A stretch of 64,000 nucleotides of DNA from Pholiota molesta (lineage: Eukaryota > Basidiomycota > Agaricomycetes > Agaricales > Strophariaceae), in NCBI GenBank assembly GCA_014925825.1, contig JACGCK010000017.1, positions 372,001 through 436,000 of the forward strand. Reading direction: 5' to 3'. This document shows positions 1 to 11,311 of the stretch, one piece after another. Made by a program: the position numbers and the translations under genes. The first letter of the stretch is position 1. The number at the start of each line of letters is the position of its first letter. The notes below the pieces were generated by a model, which did no database searches, had not been told where the DNA came from, and saw only the letters and a list, made by a program, of their open reading frames with translations.

Positions 1-290
1 CCGATGACAGGAGAACTTCATCTTCAGGTCCACCCATGCGCGATTCAAGAAATCCATATCGAGCCAATGCCAGAGGGATGCGAGACAGAAGATGCACTCT
101 ACCCCAAAGGCGGAAAGATGACGAACTTGAAGGAGATCCGTGACTTGATATACAAGATCCAGCGCCCCGGGATCGCACCAAACGTAAGCCCCTTCGCAAA
201 ACAATTTATCGTCGAATAAGTAGTTGCTAACAGTCGAAATCGGTGGGCATACCATAGCTCGTCTATCCTCATCCTTGGTGAGTCAGAATG
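1..290 (-). other. possible 3' part of a gene cut by the left edge
   Basis: The reverse strand stays open from about 280 to the edge, with a hydrophobic, Trp/Cys-rich translation that includes FCLASLWHWLDMDFLNRAWV. A second reverse frame is also open for part of the stretch (KGLTFGAIPGRWILYI). I cannot tell which frame, if either, is translated. The character would suit a membrane protein such as a wax-synthase-like enzyme, but no diagnostic motif is visible. The forward open frame here looks like a shadow. Treat as an unresolved fragment. Confidence 0.2.
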
Positions 291-1416
291 CTAAACTTGA
301 GAATTGGATCTGAAGGAAATACTTATGCAGGGAGGAGAAAGATTTGGTCCTCTTCAACAACAGAGGATTGACGCACTCGGTGGTGGGCGTTTTCAAAGAG
401 GGCCAGATCCGGCTTTTTCATCAGTGCAATTTGGTGGGTTCAGATGAGCCCGTTGGCCCAGCTGAGGAAGATGTAAAGCAATGGGCCTAGCGTCAGACAT
501 TTCATACTAATCAAGAGATGAAAGAATAAAACGACTAGTTTGCATTGAGTTTGCAGTCTGAGCGCTCAACGCTTCCGGCATCTGCCGGCGGACTCCGAAG
601 GGTCCGGTAATTCGGTTACAGTGGCAGCCGTAGTTGTGCATTGGCGCTTACCTTTGGTCTTCCTCCACAACCTTCAAAACCAATTCAAAACACCCATGAA
701 TGAAATCAAGCACTTGTCATTTCCCAATCGCTCTAACTCGGTTCGATTGATGATTGGTCCTTAAAAGCTTTCTATCTATCAACTCGGCTTTCGTTGTTTC
801 CGGACATCGTCCGACCTTGAGCGCCAGCTTCAACACGCCTTCCGTTCAATACCACTCTACATATGAACACATTTCTCTACTTTGCTGCTCTACCTCCATT
901 AAGCATTGAAGAGAAGAGTCCGTGTCGTACACAGGCTGCAATCCTCGCAACACCTCTATTTCATCAGTCGCTATGGATTCAAACGATAGCAGAACCCGAG
1001 CACAGAAACACAGGCTCGAGGCGCTATACAGAACCAAGGGAGGTCTCTGTTGTGTTGAATTGGCTGGAAGTGCGACGAATACTTTCGTTAAGGTCCAAGG
1101 ACCCTCATTTGGAAGATCGCCCAAAACAACCTTCCCCGCATCACTATTCTGATCGGGCATATTATTTCCAAGGTCAAGTTGCACTTACTTATCAACATCA
1201 AATCGTTGAGATGACCCGACTAAAGGTTTTTATATCTCACGCTTGACAACGGCACAGAATTCCGGCAAAGATGCATCAGCAGATGTTCCAGTTATAAGTG
1301 AGCTTGGAAGTCTATCTGCAAAAAACGAACCCCTTCCGATTAACTGACCATTGTCTGTCCTCATACACCCTCCAGGCTCCAAAGACATCTACTCCACCGC
1401 TAATAGTCTCTTTACC
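291..1416. other. intergenic, upstream of the NRPS-like gene
   Basis: No gene could be supported. Overlapping open frames of 76-127 codons on both strands between 846 and 1246 lack recognisable motifs and start context. A TATA-like TTATAAG lies near 1290, about 125 bases upstream of the reductase start, and could belong to its promoter. Confidence 0.4.
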
Positions 1417-4400
1417 ATGGCGTCAAGGACCAAACCTCCCGTCCATCCTCCGCTCGACAAAAATCTGATCGAAACGGTCGCCTTTCACGAGAAACACAAC
1501 GCCGACTTCCCTATGTTCGTATTCAGCAAGGACGCATCGCAGGAAGCAACCGAGATAACCTACGGCCAGTTCGCAAAAGCCGCTCGCAGAGTCCCTGGGC
1601 TGCTCGGGATTGAAGGCACCCCGCCCTCCAGGCCAGTCGTCGCTATCATAGCTCAGGCGGACACGCTGGTGTACAAAGCGGTCGAGATGGGCTTGATGAT
1701 AGGCAATCTCATCGTGCGTGAATTTCACCCCTGTTCCCCATCAGATCACTGGAAAGCATGCTCACCATCATTACTCATCACGGTTTATCAGCCGTTTCCT
1801 ATTTCCCCACGAAACACAGCGGAGGCAGTGATCAACCTCCTCAAGAAAACATCTTGCCATCACCTTATTACGACTGCAGCCACTCTCAAGGAATTAATCC
1901 AAAGCGTCGAGATAGAACTTAAAGAAACGGACCCAGACTACCAACTTGTTATCAAGGAATGCCCGACTGTCGCACAGATTTTCCCCGAATTATCAGGCGC
2001 CTCGCCAAGTGAAGACGAAGACAATCTTGTCAGCTATCCTGACGCGTCGAGGCAACCTCAGCCAGAAGATGTCGCGATGTACCTTCATTCTTCTGGAAGC
2101 ACCGGGCTGCCGAAGGCAATCGCGAAGACACACAAGCAAATCGAACATATCATCGCGTTCCGTGAGTGAATCTGTCCCGTGCAGTTTTATGACCTATCTC
2201 AAGCGAAACTGTCAGCTTTGTTTATCGCTTACAGAAAATGGTCTCCTCGTGTCCGAATGCTGGGTGTACAGCTGCCGCCATTCCACGCCATGGGGCTGTG
2301 TGTCCAACTTGTTCTGCCGCTCTACCTCTGCGTCACTATCGCGATTTTCCCGCCAGCCGTGACAAGCCCTAACATGGTGCCCATGGCGCCCAACCCAGCC
2401 AACATCCTCGATCACGCAGAAAGGACAAAATCGACGTGTACGCTTACCATCCCCGCGTTCCTTCAAATATGGGCCCAGGACAAACGCGCGCTTGAGATTC
2501 TTAGTGCCATGGACTACGTCGTACGTCCACTTTTTACCTCTGATTTCGATAAAGTATAACTCGTTGGTGTAGAGCTTCGGTGGAGGCGGACTCGCACCGC
2601 AGGCAGGCGTCATCCTTAGAGAAAATGGCGTGAGGCTGCATTGCTCTTACGGAGGGACGGAGTTCGGAGCAATCGCGACTGCGAGCTTGAATCCGGAAGC
2701 CGAAGACGACTGGGAATATATTGAGTTCTCTGAAATCTGTACCCCTCGCTGGGTACCTCAAGGCGATGGGACGTACGAACTACATTTCTTGGTACGCAGA
2801 CAATTTCGATTACGCACCCTGCTGCTAATTCTGTATATAGACGAATCCCCGACACTCGCTATCGGTCGAAAACCTGCCTGATATTAGAGGGTATGGGACT
2901 TCAGACCTTTTCAAGCCTCACCCGACGAAACCTGGATTCTGGAAGATGTAAGTCGCCTCACCGATCCTATCCTTCCAATTCCTGACTGACATGCTCGCTA
3001 TCTCAGCGTAGGTCGCGTAGACGACGTCATCATCCACTCTTCGGGCGAAAAGACTGTCCCGGCGCCGATGGAGGCCCTGATGGCGAGCAGCCCTCAGTAT
3101 GTCGTTCATGCTGCTTCGTTTAGTGGCCTCGCCTCACTGTCATCCTCGAAGAATTCTAGGGGCTATTATGTTCGGGCAGAGCTATGATCAACCAGGAGTG
3201 CTCATCGAGCCAACGCCAGGGTATGAAGTCGACTCGTCGGACGAAGACCAAGTAGCCAAGTACCGCAATCTCGTGTGGTATGCTTCGTAATTGATATCAA
3301 GAGTCCGATTCATGCATTCTTACCCGCGCTTCCAGGCCGACTGTTGAAAAAGCAAACCAAATAGCACCTTCATTCAGCAAGATCTTCAAAGAGATGATCC
3401 TCGTTACCGATAAGGCGAAACCACTCGTCCTTGCTGGCAAAGGCACGATTCTCAAGAAGCCATCGCTGGTCCTCTACGCTGCGGAAATCGAAGCATTGTA
3501 CGTGTAGCGCACCCGTCTGTGTCATCCTTGATCTGATAACGGATTTGAAGGTACAAGACGATAGCTTCGGTAGAACTTGCCGAACACATTGATCCTCCTA
3601 AAGTCTGGGATCAAGCAGGCGTTTCCGAGTGGATCACGGAACACGCTCATAACCTCACTAACGGTCGAACTCTCAACAAGTCCGAAACTATGTTCGAGCA
3701 AGGGCTAGACAGGTATAATTTCGTTACTTGTTCTGTAAAAGCAAACCACTTACTGGGTCGATTAGTCTGGGCGCTACTATCCTTCGTCGCCGAATTGCCG
3801 GTGCCCTGCAATCTGTTAAAGGGGACGCGGGCAAAAAAGCTCTGGCTTCAATCAACCAGACGCTGATCTATAACTACCCCAGCGTCGACGCACTTTCGAC
3901 GCGTATCCTCGAACTTTTGGCGGATCCTAGTTCTACTGGGGCCTCGGACTCTGTAAAAATTATAGAGGAAACGATCAGCAAGTACAGTTTCAGCGGCGAG
4001 GTCACCAACGCGAGCAACAGGAAAGACGCGGGCACGGTCGTTATCGTCACTGGCTCGACCGGCTACCTGGGTTCGCAAGTACTGGAAGGGCTGTTGACGG
4101 ATCAGCGAATTTCCAAAGTCTACGCGCTGAGTCGTCCTGGGAGAGATGGTGACTCTGTGGCGGAACGCCACGTCAAGCGCTTCCGCGAAAAGGGCCTCAA
4201 TGAAGACCTGCTGAAATCTGCGAAGTTGACCTTCCTCGAGACGGATGCGGCTGCTGAGAATCTGGGCCTTCCGGATGCCACTTACGCCGAGGTATGTGCT
4301 CGTCTCAGAATCCTTCTTAAGGTCCTTCCTCATTTTTCTTATTTTCAATAGCTTTCTGCATCGGTCAATACGATTATACATATTGCCTGGAGGCTCGACT

Positions 4401-5426
4401 TCAACTTATCAATGGCCTCGTTCGAATCGAACATTCGTGGCAGTTATAACCTGATTAAACTCGCTCGTTCTGGAGGTCATGCGCGGGACTTCAAATTTAT
4501 ATTCACGTCTTCTGTCGGAGTCGCTGGAGGATGGGATCAGTCGGCGGCGGGCCCTTACCCTGAAGAGATTCTCTCGGATGCGAAATACGCTGTGGGAAGT
4601 GGCTACGGAGAAAGCAAATACATCGTCGAACGTGTGAGTTTCTCCCGTTCTTTATCTTACTCTAAAGTCGAGATAATATAACTTTGAAACGTCTAGGTCC
4701 TTACTACAAGTGGAATTAACTTTAGTTCAGTCCGATTGGGCCAGATTACCGGATCTGACGTGAATGGTGCTTGGGCGACCTCGGATTGGGTCCCTATCCT
4801 CGTCAAATCCAGCGTCAGTCTCGGTGCTCTACCAACTGCCGAAGGGGTAAGTCGTTTCTCACTTCTATTCAACTCCCTTGTCCTGACATCGCGGACCTCC
4901 TTGATCAGACCATAACTTGGATTCCAACAAACTTCGTAGCAGGATCCCTCTTGGATCTCGCCTCCTCTGACGACCGCTATCCGCCAGCGATGAATTTGGT
5001 CCACCATAACCCAGTAGACTGGAACTCAACAATCCAGTATATCAAAGAAGCGTTGGAACGTGAGCGCAACGTGTCGCTGCCCTTTGTTCCTTTCCAGGAA
5101 TGGGTGGCGAAACTTGCCACCCTTGCGGCATCAGCCAACAGCGAGCAGCTGAATAGCACCGTACGTCATCTGCCACTCCTACGCATTAAATCATCCTCAT
5201 AGTAATATTACTATAGCCTGCCATCAAGCTCCTCGGATTCTTCGAAGGACTGGCTGCAGGAGAGCGCGCGGCTACGCCGCAGCAAACTGAGGCGTTCGCT
5301 ACCACTGAATTTTCTACGGACAAGCTGAAACGCATCAGCAAGACTTTTTCGGAGCTACCACGTCTATCGTCAGAGCATGCGTACAGTTGGGTCAAATATT
5401 GGAGTCAAGCTGGACTTTTTGAATAG
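1417..5426 (+). CDS. NRPS-like carboxylic acid reductase (A-T-R)
   Basis: Predicted enzyme of about 1085 residues that adenylates a carboxylic acid, loads it on a carrier domain and releases it by NAD(P)H reduction. Exons: 1417-1713, 1792-2161, 2216-2520, 2573-2791, 2841-2947, 3007-3096, 3152-3277, 3336-3497, 3551-3712, 3766-4291, 4352-4633, 4697-4846, 4909-5160, 5217-5426; phases agree throughout. The adenylation domain (about 1-560) shows HSSGSTGLPKA, the YGGTE core and VGRVDDVIIHSSGEK. The carrier domain has GLDSL, its phosphopantetheine serine split by intron 9. The reductase domain (about 700-1085) has the nucleotide-binding GSTGYLG and the GYGESKYIVE active-site tyrosine/lysine pair. 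This A-T-R layout matches basidiomycete aryl-acid reductases and L-aminoadipate-reductase-like enzymes. The substrate is not readable from sequence. No biosynthetic partners adjoin it, so a stand-alone enzyme is likely. Confidence 0.93.
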
Positions 5427-5840
5427 GCGCTGAGTTACATAGGTGTATAGAAGGAAATGTTGTGTATGTAATTTCAATATCTGACTATCGTCTGAAGCCC
5501 ATGTTTGCAAATATTCGACCTCGTCGTGGCCAACAAATATCGTATTCATATGTACTGATCCCGTCTTGATCCCGTCGTTCAAGTCTCTTCCAAGTCTCTT
5601 CGCGGAAACTACCGAGATGTCAGATGTTTTGTACTAGAATTATTGCACTTGAATATGTGTTCGATGTTAGCTTTATTGTTATAAATTACTCCAGCCGTCT
5701 TCAAGCTTGCAGCTCAAGCTCCAGCGCTTGTTTCGAGGCGCTCGGAGCACGCGGAGAGTTCTGTGATGGCACGGGTCACATGAACGCGTCACGCAGGGAC
5801 TCATTCCAAGTTCCTCTCCAAGCGACCACCACCGCCAACG
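5427..5840. other. intergenic between reductase and CstF-like gene
   Basis: No coding signal seen. It holds the 3' end of the reductase transcript and the promoter side of the next gene on the same strand. Confidence 0.5.
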
Positions 5841-6878
5841 ATGGCCAACCCGAACATAGCAGCGGAGCAACTCTTGGAACTCCTGCTCACCCTCAAAGTA
5901 GGCGCGTCTCTTTCTCTGATTTCTCCAAATATCTCGTTTTCGAGGAGAAGTGCCGAACATTGCGAGATACTGACTCTACAACTGTATTTTCAGAAAACAA
6001 CGCCGGAAGCTGCACGAACTATTCTGAACAACCAGCCCGCTATCGCTTACGCGCTAATGACGCTCATGGTGTCCATGAACGCGGTCAATATCGAGGTCTT
6101 CCAGGTCGGTTTCAGTCACCAACCTGCCCGAGCTTCATCTGATTCAACCTATCTCATTTCTTCAGAAAACCTTGGCTGAATTTGGCGCTGCCAACGCCCC
6201 CGACACATCTTCCTCTGCGCCATCCGCAAACGCCCTTTCTGGTCCTACATCCGCAAACGCGCCACCTGCCGCCTCCGCACCTATATCTGCGATACCGCCC
6301 CACCTTCAAGCACAATACCGAACCGCAACGCCACCATCCTCCTCGTCCGCAGCAGCAGCAGCAGCAGCCCAGGCACCCACACATACGCCAACACCGCCGT
6401 ACGGGTACAGCGCAGCGCCGAATGGGGGCGGCTATGGGGTGCAGGGGCAGGGGTATGGGTATCAGCAGCAGCAGCAACAGGGTGGGTATGGGCAGTATCC
6501 ACAGTACCAGCAGCAGCCACAGCAGCAGCAGCAGGCGGGAGGGTACACTGGATATCCGGGGTATGGACAGACAGCACCTCCACCCGCAGCGCCGGACCTG
6601 CGTTGCCGGACTCGCTCGCTGGGATTTCGGACGAGCAGAAGGTGCGTATGGATGTCCATCTTGGTGTCTGCCTTACCATTGATGCCGGTTTTTTGGTGGA
6701 TAGGGTTTGATTATGCGTGTGCTGTCCATGACACCGGAGCAGATCAATATGCTGCCACCTGCGGATCGGGCGACGTATATACAGATAGTGAGTGGCCTAG
6801 TGTGATACCCCTTCTGCCTTTTTTCCGCCGACTGACTATGTCCTTGGACAGAGAGCGACGCTGGGTGTCCCTACATGA
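5841..6878 (+). CDS. CstF-64/Rna15-like protein lacking the RRM
   Basis: Predicted 235-residue protein of the mRNA cleavage/polyadenylation machinery. Exons: 5841-5897, 5994-6104, 6166-6542, 6590-6641, 6704-6787, 6852-6878. Residues about 1-56 match the CstF2 hinge, which binds CstF-77 and symplekin partners: TPEAARTILNNQPAIAYALM and VSMNAVNIEVFQ. The middle is Ala/Pro/Thr then Gln/Gly/Tyr-rich (CAG-type repeats near 6350 and 6460-6535). The end, ALPDSLAGISDEQK then LIMRVLSMTPEQINMLPP, matches the CstF C-terminal three-helix domain. The usual N-terminal RNA-recognition motif is absent, and nothing upstream could encode it. The frame changes between the Gln-rich part and the C-terminal domain. 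A 47-nt intron at 6543-6589 (GT...AG) restores it exactly, but its branch site is weak, so an indel in the repeat remains possible. Confidence 0.8.
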
Positions 6879-6997
6879 CCATTGTATATTATTTCTCTCT
6901 TTTCCAGGAATCAACTGTATTTTTATGACAATCTTTGATCATGTGCGGTCTTTCCCTGAAAATCGACTTGTCCTACACCGAATGAGATTATCGCATC

Positions 6998-8188
6998 CTA
7001 CTCTAGCTCAAATAAATCATTCATGGTGGGCCTCAACTAGAAAAGAAAAATGACATTGTTGAGGAGCAGATACGCGAAGCCGAGTCGATATCACTGCACT
7101 TACCCATTCACACACGAGCTGCACTATCTCGCGTAGTGGTACGTCAGAACATGCCAGGACGTCTCTGCTCAGACGGCGGATTGCGGATTCGTAGTATGTC
7201 AGTGTCCCATCGTGCGATTTCAAGATAAAGAACATCCAGGACTGCCCATCAGATAGACAGAAGCGGACCTCCGCAAGGCTGGAAGACAGCATTCAGATAA
7301 TTGAAGGAAGCAGAAAATCCTGACGTACTTTGCACATTTCAGCACCGCGATCGCCTGACTAACGGCTTTTGGGATATACGTAGCGAAGCTCTGCTCGGGA
7401 CTCTGACCTCTGGCTTCGACGAGGAGCATGCGACCTGTCGAAATGGCGAGTGCATCCTCTCTGGATCCACCAGGAGCGAGTAAACGGTCTGATAGGACCG
7501 TAAATGCATCCACGGAGCACAATAACCTGACGTACCCTTGTTGTCCTCCACATCTTCGTACTCAATAACGGCATAGTCAACATTTCCGCTCAACCACACC
7601 TCGTATCCCGAAACGGGGTGGGCGATTCGGACGCCCTCTTCTTGAGCGATCCTCAGCCCTGGAAGAATGGCAACTTTCCTCTGTTGGGCCGAGCAAATCT
7701 GCGCCGAAGTGAGCAATATTGCGTCAAGAATCATGCGCGACCCTGGGGGATACTGCGAGCGCATACATATTCATTTAGACGCCCACACGCAAAAGGGGTG
7801 AAACACAAGGCGTACGTCCATATTAACGTGTGCATATATATTTTTGAGTCGGGCGTGTAGCAATACAGTTTCAATCGCTGCATGCGGTGTCAGCCCCCTC
7901 GTCATGATCAACGCGTTTACTTTCGGAGCGTCAAACACGAGCCGTTTCCTCATGACCCCGGCCTTCTTGAGGTCTTCCCTTGTAACAGTTGAGAAAGTCA
8001 CCCTCTGTGCGTCATTAATAATCGCATATATGTAATGCGAGGACGACGCAACGTACGCGTTTTTTGGCACTTGAGTTCAGAATGTTCTCCGGCGCCAGGA
8101 CGTGACTCGAGATGGCGTGCGATTCTTCCTCCGATTCTGCAATCCCTCCCAGCTCTTCCTGGCCGTCTTCGAGACCGTCCAAAGCCAT
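6998..8188 (-). CDS. orphan protein with possible PD-(D/E)XK-like core
   Basis: Predicted 303-residue protein. Exons (reverse strand): 8188-8057, 8004-7816, 7752-7536, 7488-7329, 7278-7104, 7036-6998, all with consistent phases and GT-AG ends. The N-terminus is acidic. The middle reads GYEVWLSGNVDYAVIEYED, then, across an intron, RMLLVEARGQSPEQSF and KAVSQAIAVLK. The order Asp in a strand (NVDYAVI), Glu-x-Arg in the next strand (LLVEARG) and a Gln-rich helix resembles the restriction-endonuclease-fold active site seen in many fungal orphan proteins, with Arg in place of the usual Lys. This assignment is inference. No in-frame Met lies upstream of 8188 before a stop, so the start may be wrong if a 5' exon was missed. 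It converges with the CstF-like gene, leaving about 120 bases between the stops. Confidence 0.6.
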
Positions 8189-8562
8189 TCCAACTTCCAA
8201 GGTCGATAGGCGAGCCTTGTAGACTGCGCGTGCGTTTGCGCTTGTGGCCGCGATCCGAGATAAGAAACTAAGGTAATAGAGGTGCTAGTGTCACGCGTGA
8301 CATGTGTTAGACTGCGCCCCAGCCCTTGCCCGGCCCCTACACCTCGAAAGTCTCGAGAAATATGTAGTAGTTTCCAGGTCGAACGCGATCTTTACTTAGG
8401 TTGATGAACTTCGGGCTAATGTGTGTTTCTGATTTCTTGAATATAAACGAAGTATTGTAATCTACACAAGTCAATCTTGCAGACGTAATTACCAGAATTT
8501 GACCAGAATAATAACAGATATGTTTGTTACAAAATGGTTAATGGCCAGTCAGTGTCGAGCTA
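8189..8562. other. intergenic
   Basis: No gene seen. It is the upstream side of the orphan reverse-strand gene. The stretch around 8380-8560 is AT-rich and without long open frames. Confidence 0.4.
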
Positions 8563-9058
8563 CTAGTAGATCTGCTTAAGTCTGCAAGTTATATAATCAA
8601 GAAATAATTTACGAACGTCTACTTTTTCCTCCAGGCAATGATTAACTGGATGAAAGGTCGCCAAGGTCATAAACATAGCATTGAAGAGAACGTCGTAGGA
8701 AATCATGACGGGATCCTCGGAAAATGGTGGCATGCCCAGCAGCCCTTTCGATGACGGGTTGCATTGTCTGTTGAGTACCCGGATCGAGGAGAAAATAGAT
8801 GAGTAACGGATCGAAATGGGGTGGGACGGATGGTATGGTATGGTTGTCGTCCGAGCGTCTTGCCGAGACGATATTTGAGTCATCTGGGTGCAGTAGTAGA
8901 TCTAGGGAGCAGGACCACTGCGCGCAACGAAGTTTGATGTGTACCTTTTTGAGATTGGGAAGGAAGAGACGTTCGTCGATTGAAGCATTGTTGAATTTCG
9001 GTCGGTGTGGTAATTGGGACAATGGCGGTTCGTCGGCTTTATGTTGATGAATTGGCAC
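8563..9058 (-). pseudogene. detached C-terminal remnant of the F-box gene
   Basis: Reverse-strand reading resumes in another frame beyond the stop of the F-box model. It encodes ERLFLPNLKKVHIKL, followed by a hydrophobic stretch HFDPLLIYFLLDP. Many basidiomycete F-box/LRR-like proteins have such a 'LPNLK' strand near their C-terminus, so this looks like the original tail, cut off by the stop at 9060. No intron joins it cleanly to the part before. Confidence 0.4.
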
Positions 9059-9059
9059 T

Positions 9060-10179
9060 CTAGTTCAGTTCTTCTAGACAAGGCATCTTGTCCAAGACGT
9101 GGATCAGCTGTTGTTTGTTCTCCATCCAGCTGCCACAGATGTTCAATTGGAACTTCTTGAGAGTACACGACGAAGAGCGAAGGAAAACGTCCAGATTGTC
9201 CAATTTGGATGAGGAATTTGCGAAGGTACTCAGGTTCTCTAATGCTGGGAAGTCGAAATATGCAAGGAACACATCCGCGCCTTGGGCCCAATGATGTCCA
9301 TTTATCTGGAGGCAAGTAAGACTTGGGTGTCGCAAGGTCACATTGGTAGTTCGAATACATCTGCGCCAAGATTTTCGAGGGTTAGATGTGTCAAGCGCGG
9401 CGCGGCGCGTAAAAGTCGGAACACCTTGCGATTGGAAGGTCATAAGCTTCGACATGTACATGTGTGACACTGTCCCACTCCATTGCGACATCATCGAATG
9501 TGAGGGCATACAGGTTAACCTCTCTGAGGTTGGGAGTCCCCCAAAGATTGATGCAATCCGCGGGATCTTCATTGTCGATGAAGGGATCTTCAATGTCTTC
9601 GACAACCAGCTGAACTGTAAAGGTCACAAGCATCGGGGCGTCCAATTCGTTGCAATATACATACTGCATGAAACGCTTTGGGAGGTTAAGATTCAAGTAG
9701 AACCATCTTTCAGAGCACTGGTTAATCGGATACGTGAGTCGCCCGATATAACTCTCATATCCATAGGGATGAGGAGCCAATAGACCACTATCGAGGCGTC
9801 TACATGCCGTGTAGAGGTAAATGTGAAGTGGAAGTTCGTCAGATCTGTCCAACCACTGGTTGATCATATCGGGAGCATTTTCATGTTCGTCGTAGAGGTT
9901 GACAGAGATCGTTGTCCAGAGCTGGGGGAACGACCAGGCTAAGGAACGCCAGGCTCTACAGACAGCACCGAGCAAGAGGAGAGTCTTCATATTCTCCGCA
10001 ACGTCATCAGCCTTCCCGGGAAAGAAGGGGTCGCCTAGTTCCATTGGAAGAGGTCGCAGGTACATGAAGATGTCGGACACGAGTTCGATGGGTAGACGAG
10101 AGAGCGAACCGTGCACGGTGTTCACTTTGGTATTGTTGGCTGCCCGCTTTGCTTTTAAAGTAGAGAGAGCTTCTTCCAT
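9060..10179 (-). CDS. F-box-like protein, probably degenerating
   Basis: F-box proteins recruit targets to SCF ubiquitin ligases; Agaricomycetes have large families. The model starts at 10179 (MEEALSTLKAKR). It has LSRLPIELVSDIFMYLRPLP and VCRAWRSLAWSFPQLWTTI, the F-box and the following helix typical of this family. Upstream in frame without a start, CDPEKGDTCGACK resembles the Cys-containing N-termini of relatives, so the true start may be missing. Reading continues to 9425, then an apparent 64-nt intron (9361-9424, GTGTTC...GCGCAG) leads to NVTLRHPSLTCLQI and a stop at 9060, giving 351 residues. The 'intron' itself encodes family-like sequence (RLLRAAPRLTHLTLENL) in a shifted frame, so this may be two frameshifts rather than a real intron. 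Confidence 0.55.
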
Positions 10180-11311
10180 CTCGAGGATCTGTCGGTCAAG
10201 CGAGATGCCCTCTTTACAGGCACCACAGGTATCTCCTTTTTCAGGATCGCATCTGCTAGTTGCAGGAATGTTGCATTCTGGTGTTTCGTTGTCGGAGGAA
10301 TTCCGAGTCGTCTATCATTTGGATCATTCACTCAGTCGTCGTGATAGGTGAGATCTTGCGAAATGAGAGGCATACACTTACCTTGACCTTTTTCACAATA
10401 TGTAGCATCTCACACCGGCCTTGCACTTCGCACTTGTGTCTTCATAAATGTTGTAAAATGTGCGTGCGGTTTCGTGTGGTTGAGTCGTACGGATAAATGT
10501 AGATAGTTCAATCATTCGGACCGGACCGAATTTTCCCCGGATCCATCCGATTACCTCTACGTACTGCCCCTGTTTGCAACTCCCCATGTCAACTTTCTCC
10601 GCCAACGATACTTTAGAGATCCCGAATTGAACTGCGAACTAAAATTTATTATAGATACTTTCAGATATCTTTGGCATATTCTAGAAGAGCAGCGTACATG
10701 GGTTTAATTTCGATACATTCTATATCTCGAAAGTTGAAGTGGTGAGCGCATGATAATTCAACGCTCAAAAGAGTCAAAATTGAGAATGTCGGCGAGAAAA
10801 TGGGAAATAAATCCCAAATGAATCCAGTCAGTCGTTACGTTATTATACTTTTATCCACTTCTACGGCTGGCATGAGAAAAAATCATCAGTTTCGCAAATT
10901 AGCGGTGCCGCAGGCCCGCAGCCCATTGAAGCCTTGAAGCTTGAAACCTAACATGTCATTCCGGCCCATTCGACATCTTACTGATGTCCGTCCATAATCC
11001 ACAGCTACATTTAGTAAGCTCACCTGGTGTCCTGGCTGCCCGGAGTTTGATTCACAGAAGTGAAAGATATAATTGACTTGTTCCACACGACCATTGTATT
11101 TTAAGCCTTGACTGGAGACCTCTTGGTCATGATATCGAAGGATTTAGAGTAATAGAATAGGAATATTATCGAGATGAACACGAACGTCAAAAGATAAGTT
11201 ACTAGATAAAGACAGACGGACATATGCATGATTCGTCTAAGTAATGCAAAATCTTTTAGAGGGGTATGTATCCGTGAGGAAAAGATACCTTCCAAGTATT
11301 TTCTAAAATCG
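10180..11311. other. upstream F-box remnants and intergenic sequence
   Basis: 10180-10320 (reverse strand) still reads like the N-terminal part of the F-box protein but has no usable start codon. 10610-11311 is AT-rich with no supportable gene; it includes the 3' side of the DUF2235 gene. Confidence 0.4.
10393..10587 (-). CDS. small ORF, unrecognised, OB-fold-like look
   Basis: A 64-codon reverse-strand frame starting at 10587 (MGSCKQGQYVEVIGWIRGKF) and ending at 10393. The pattern GQYVEVIGWIRGKFGPVRMI, a short beta-strand pair around a glycine, recalls OB-fold proteins such as single-stranded DNA-binding subunits, but the match is only by eye. The frame stays open upstream to a TTTTAG acceptor-like site near 10635, so it could be a last exon. 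No earlier exon was found. It may equally be a chance frame. Confidence 0.2.
   Translation of the reverse strand: MGSCKQGQYVEVIGWIRGKFGPVRMIELSTFIRTTQPHETARTFYNIYEDTSAKCKAGVRCYIL

Noticed and set aside
846..1246. Overlapping open frames on both strands upstream of the NRPS-like gene
   Set aside because: No motif, no splice structure and equal openness on both strands; likely chance.
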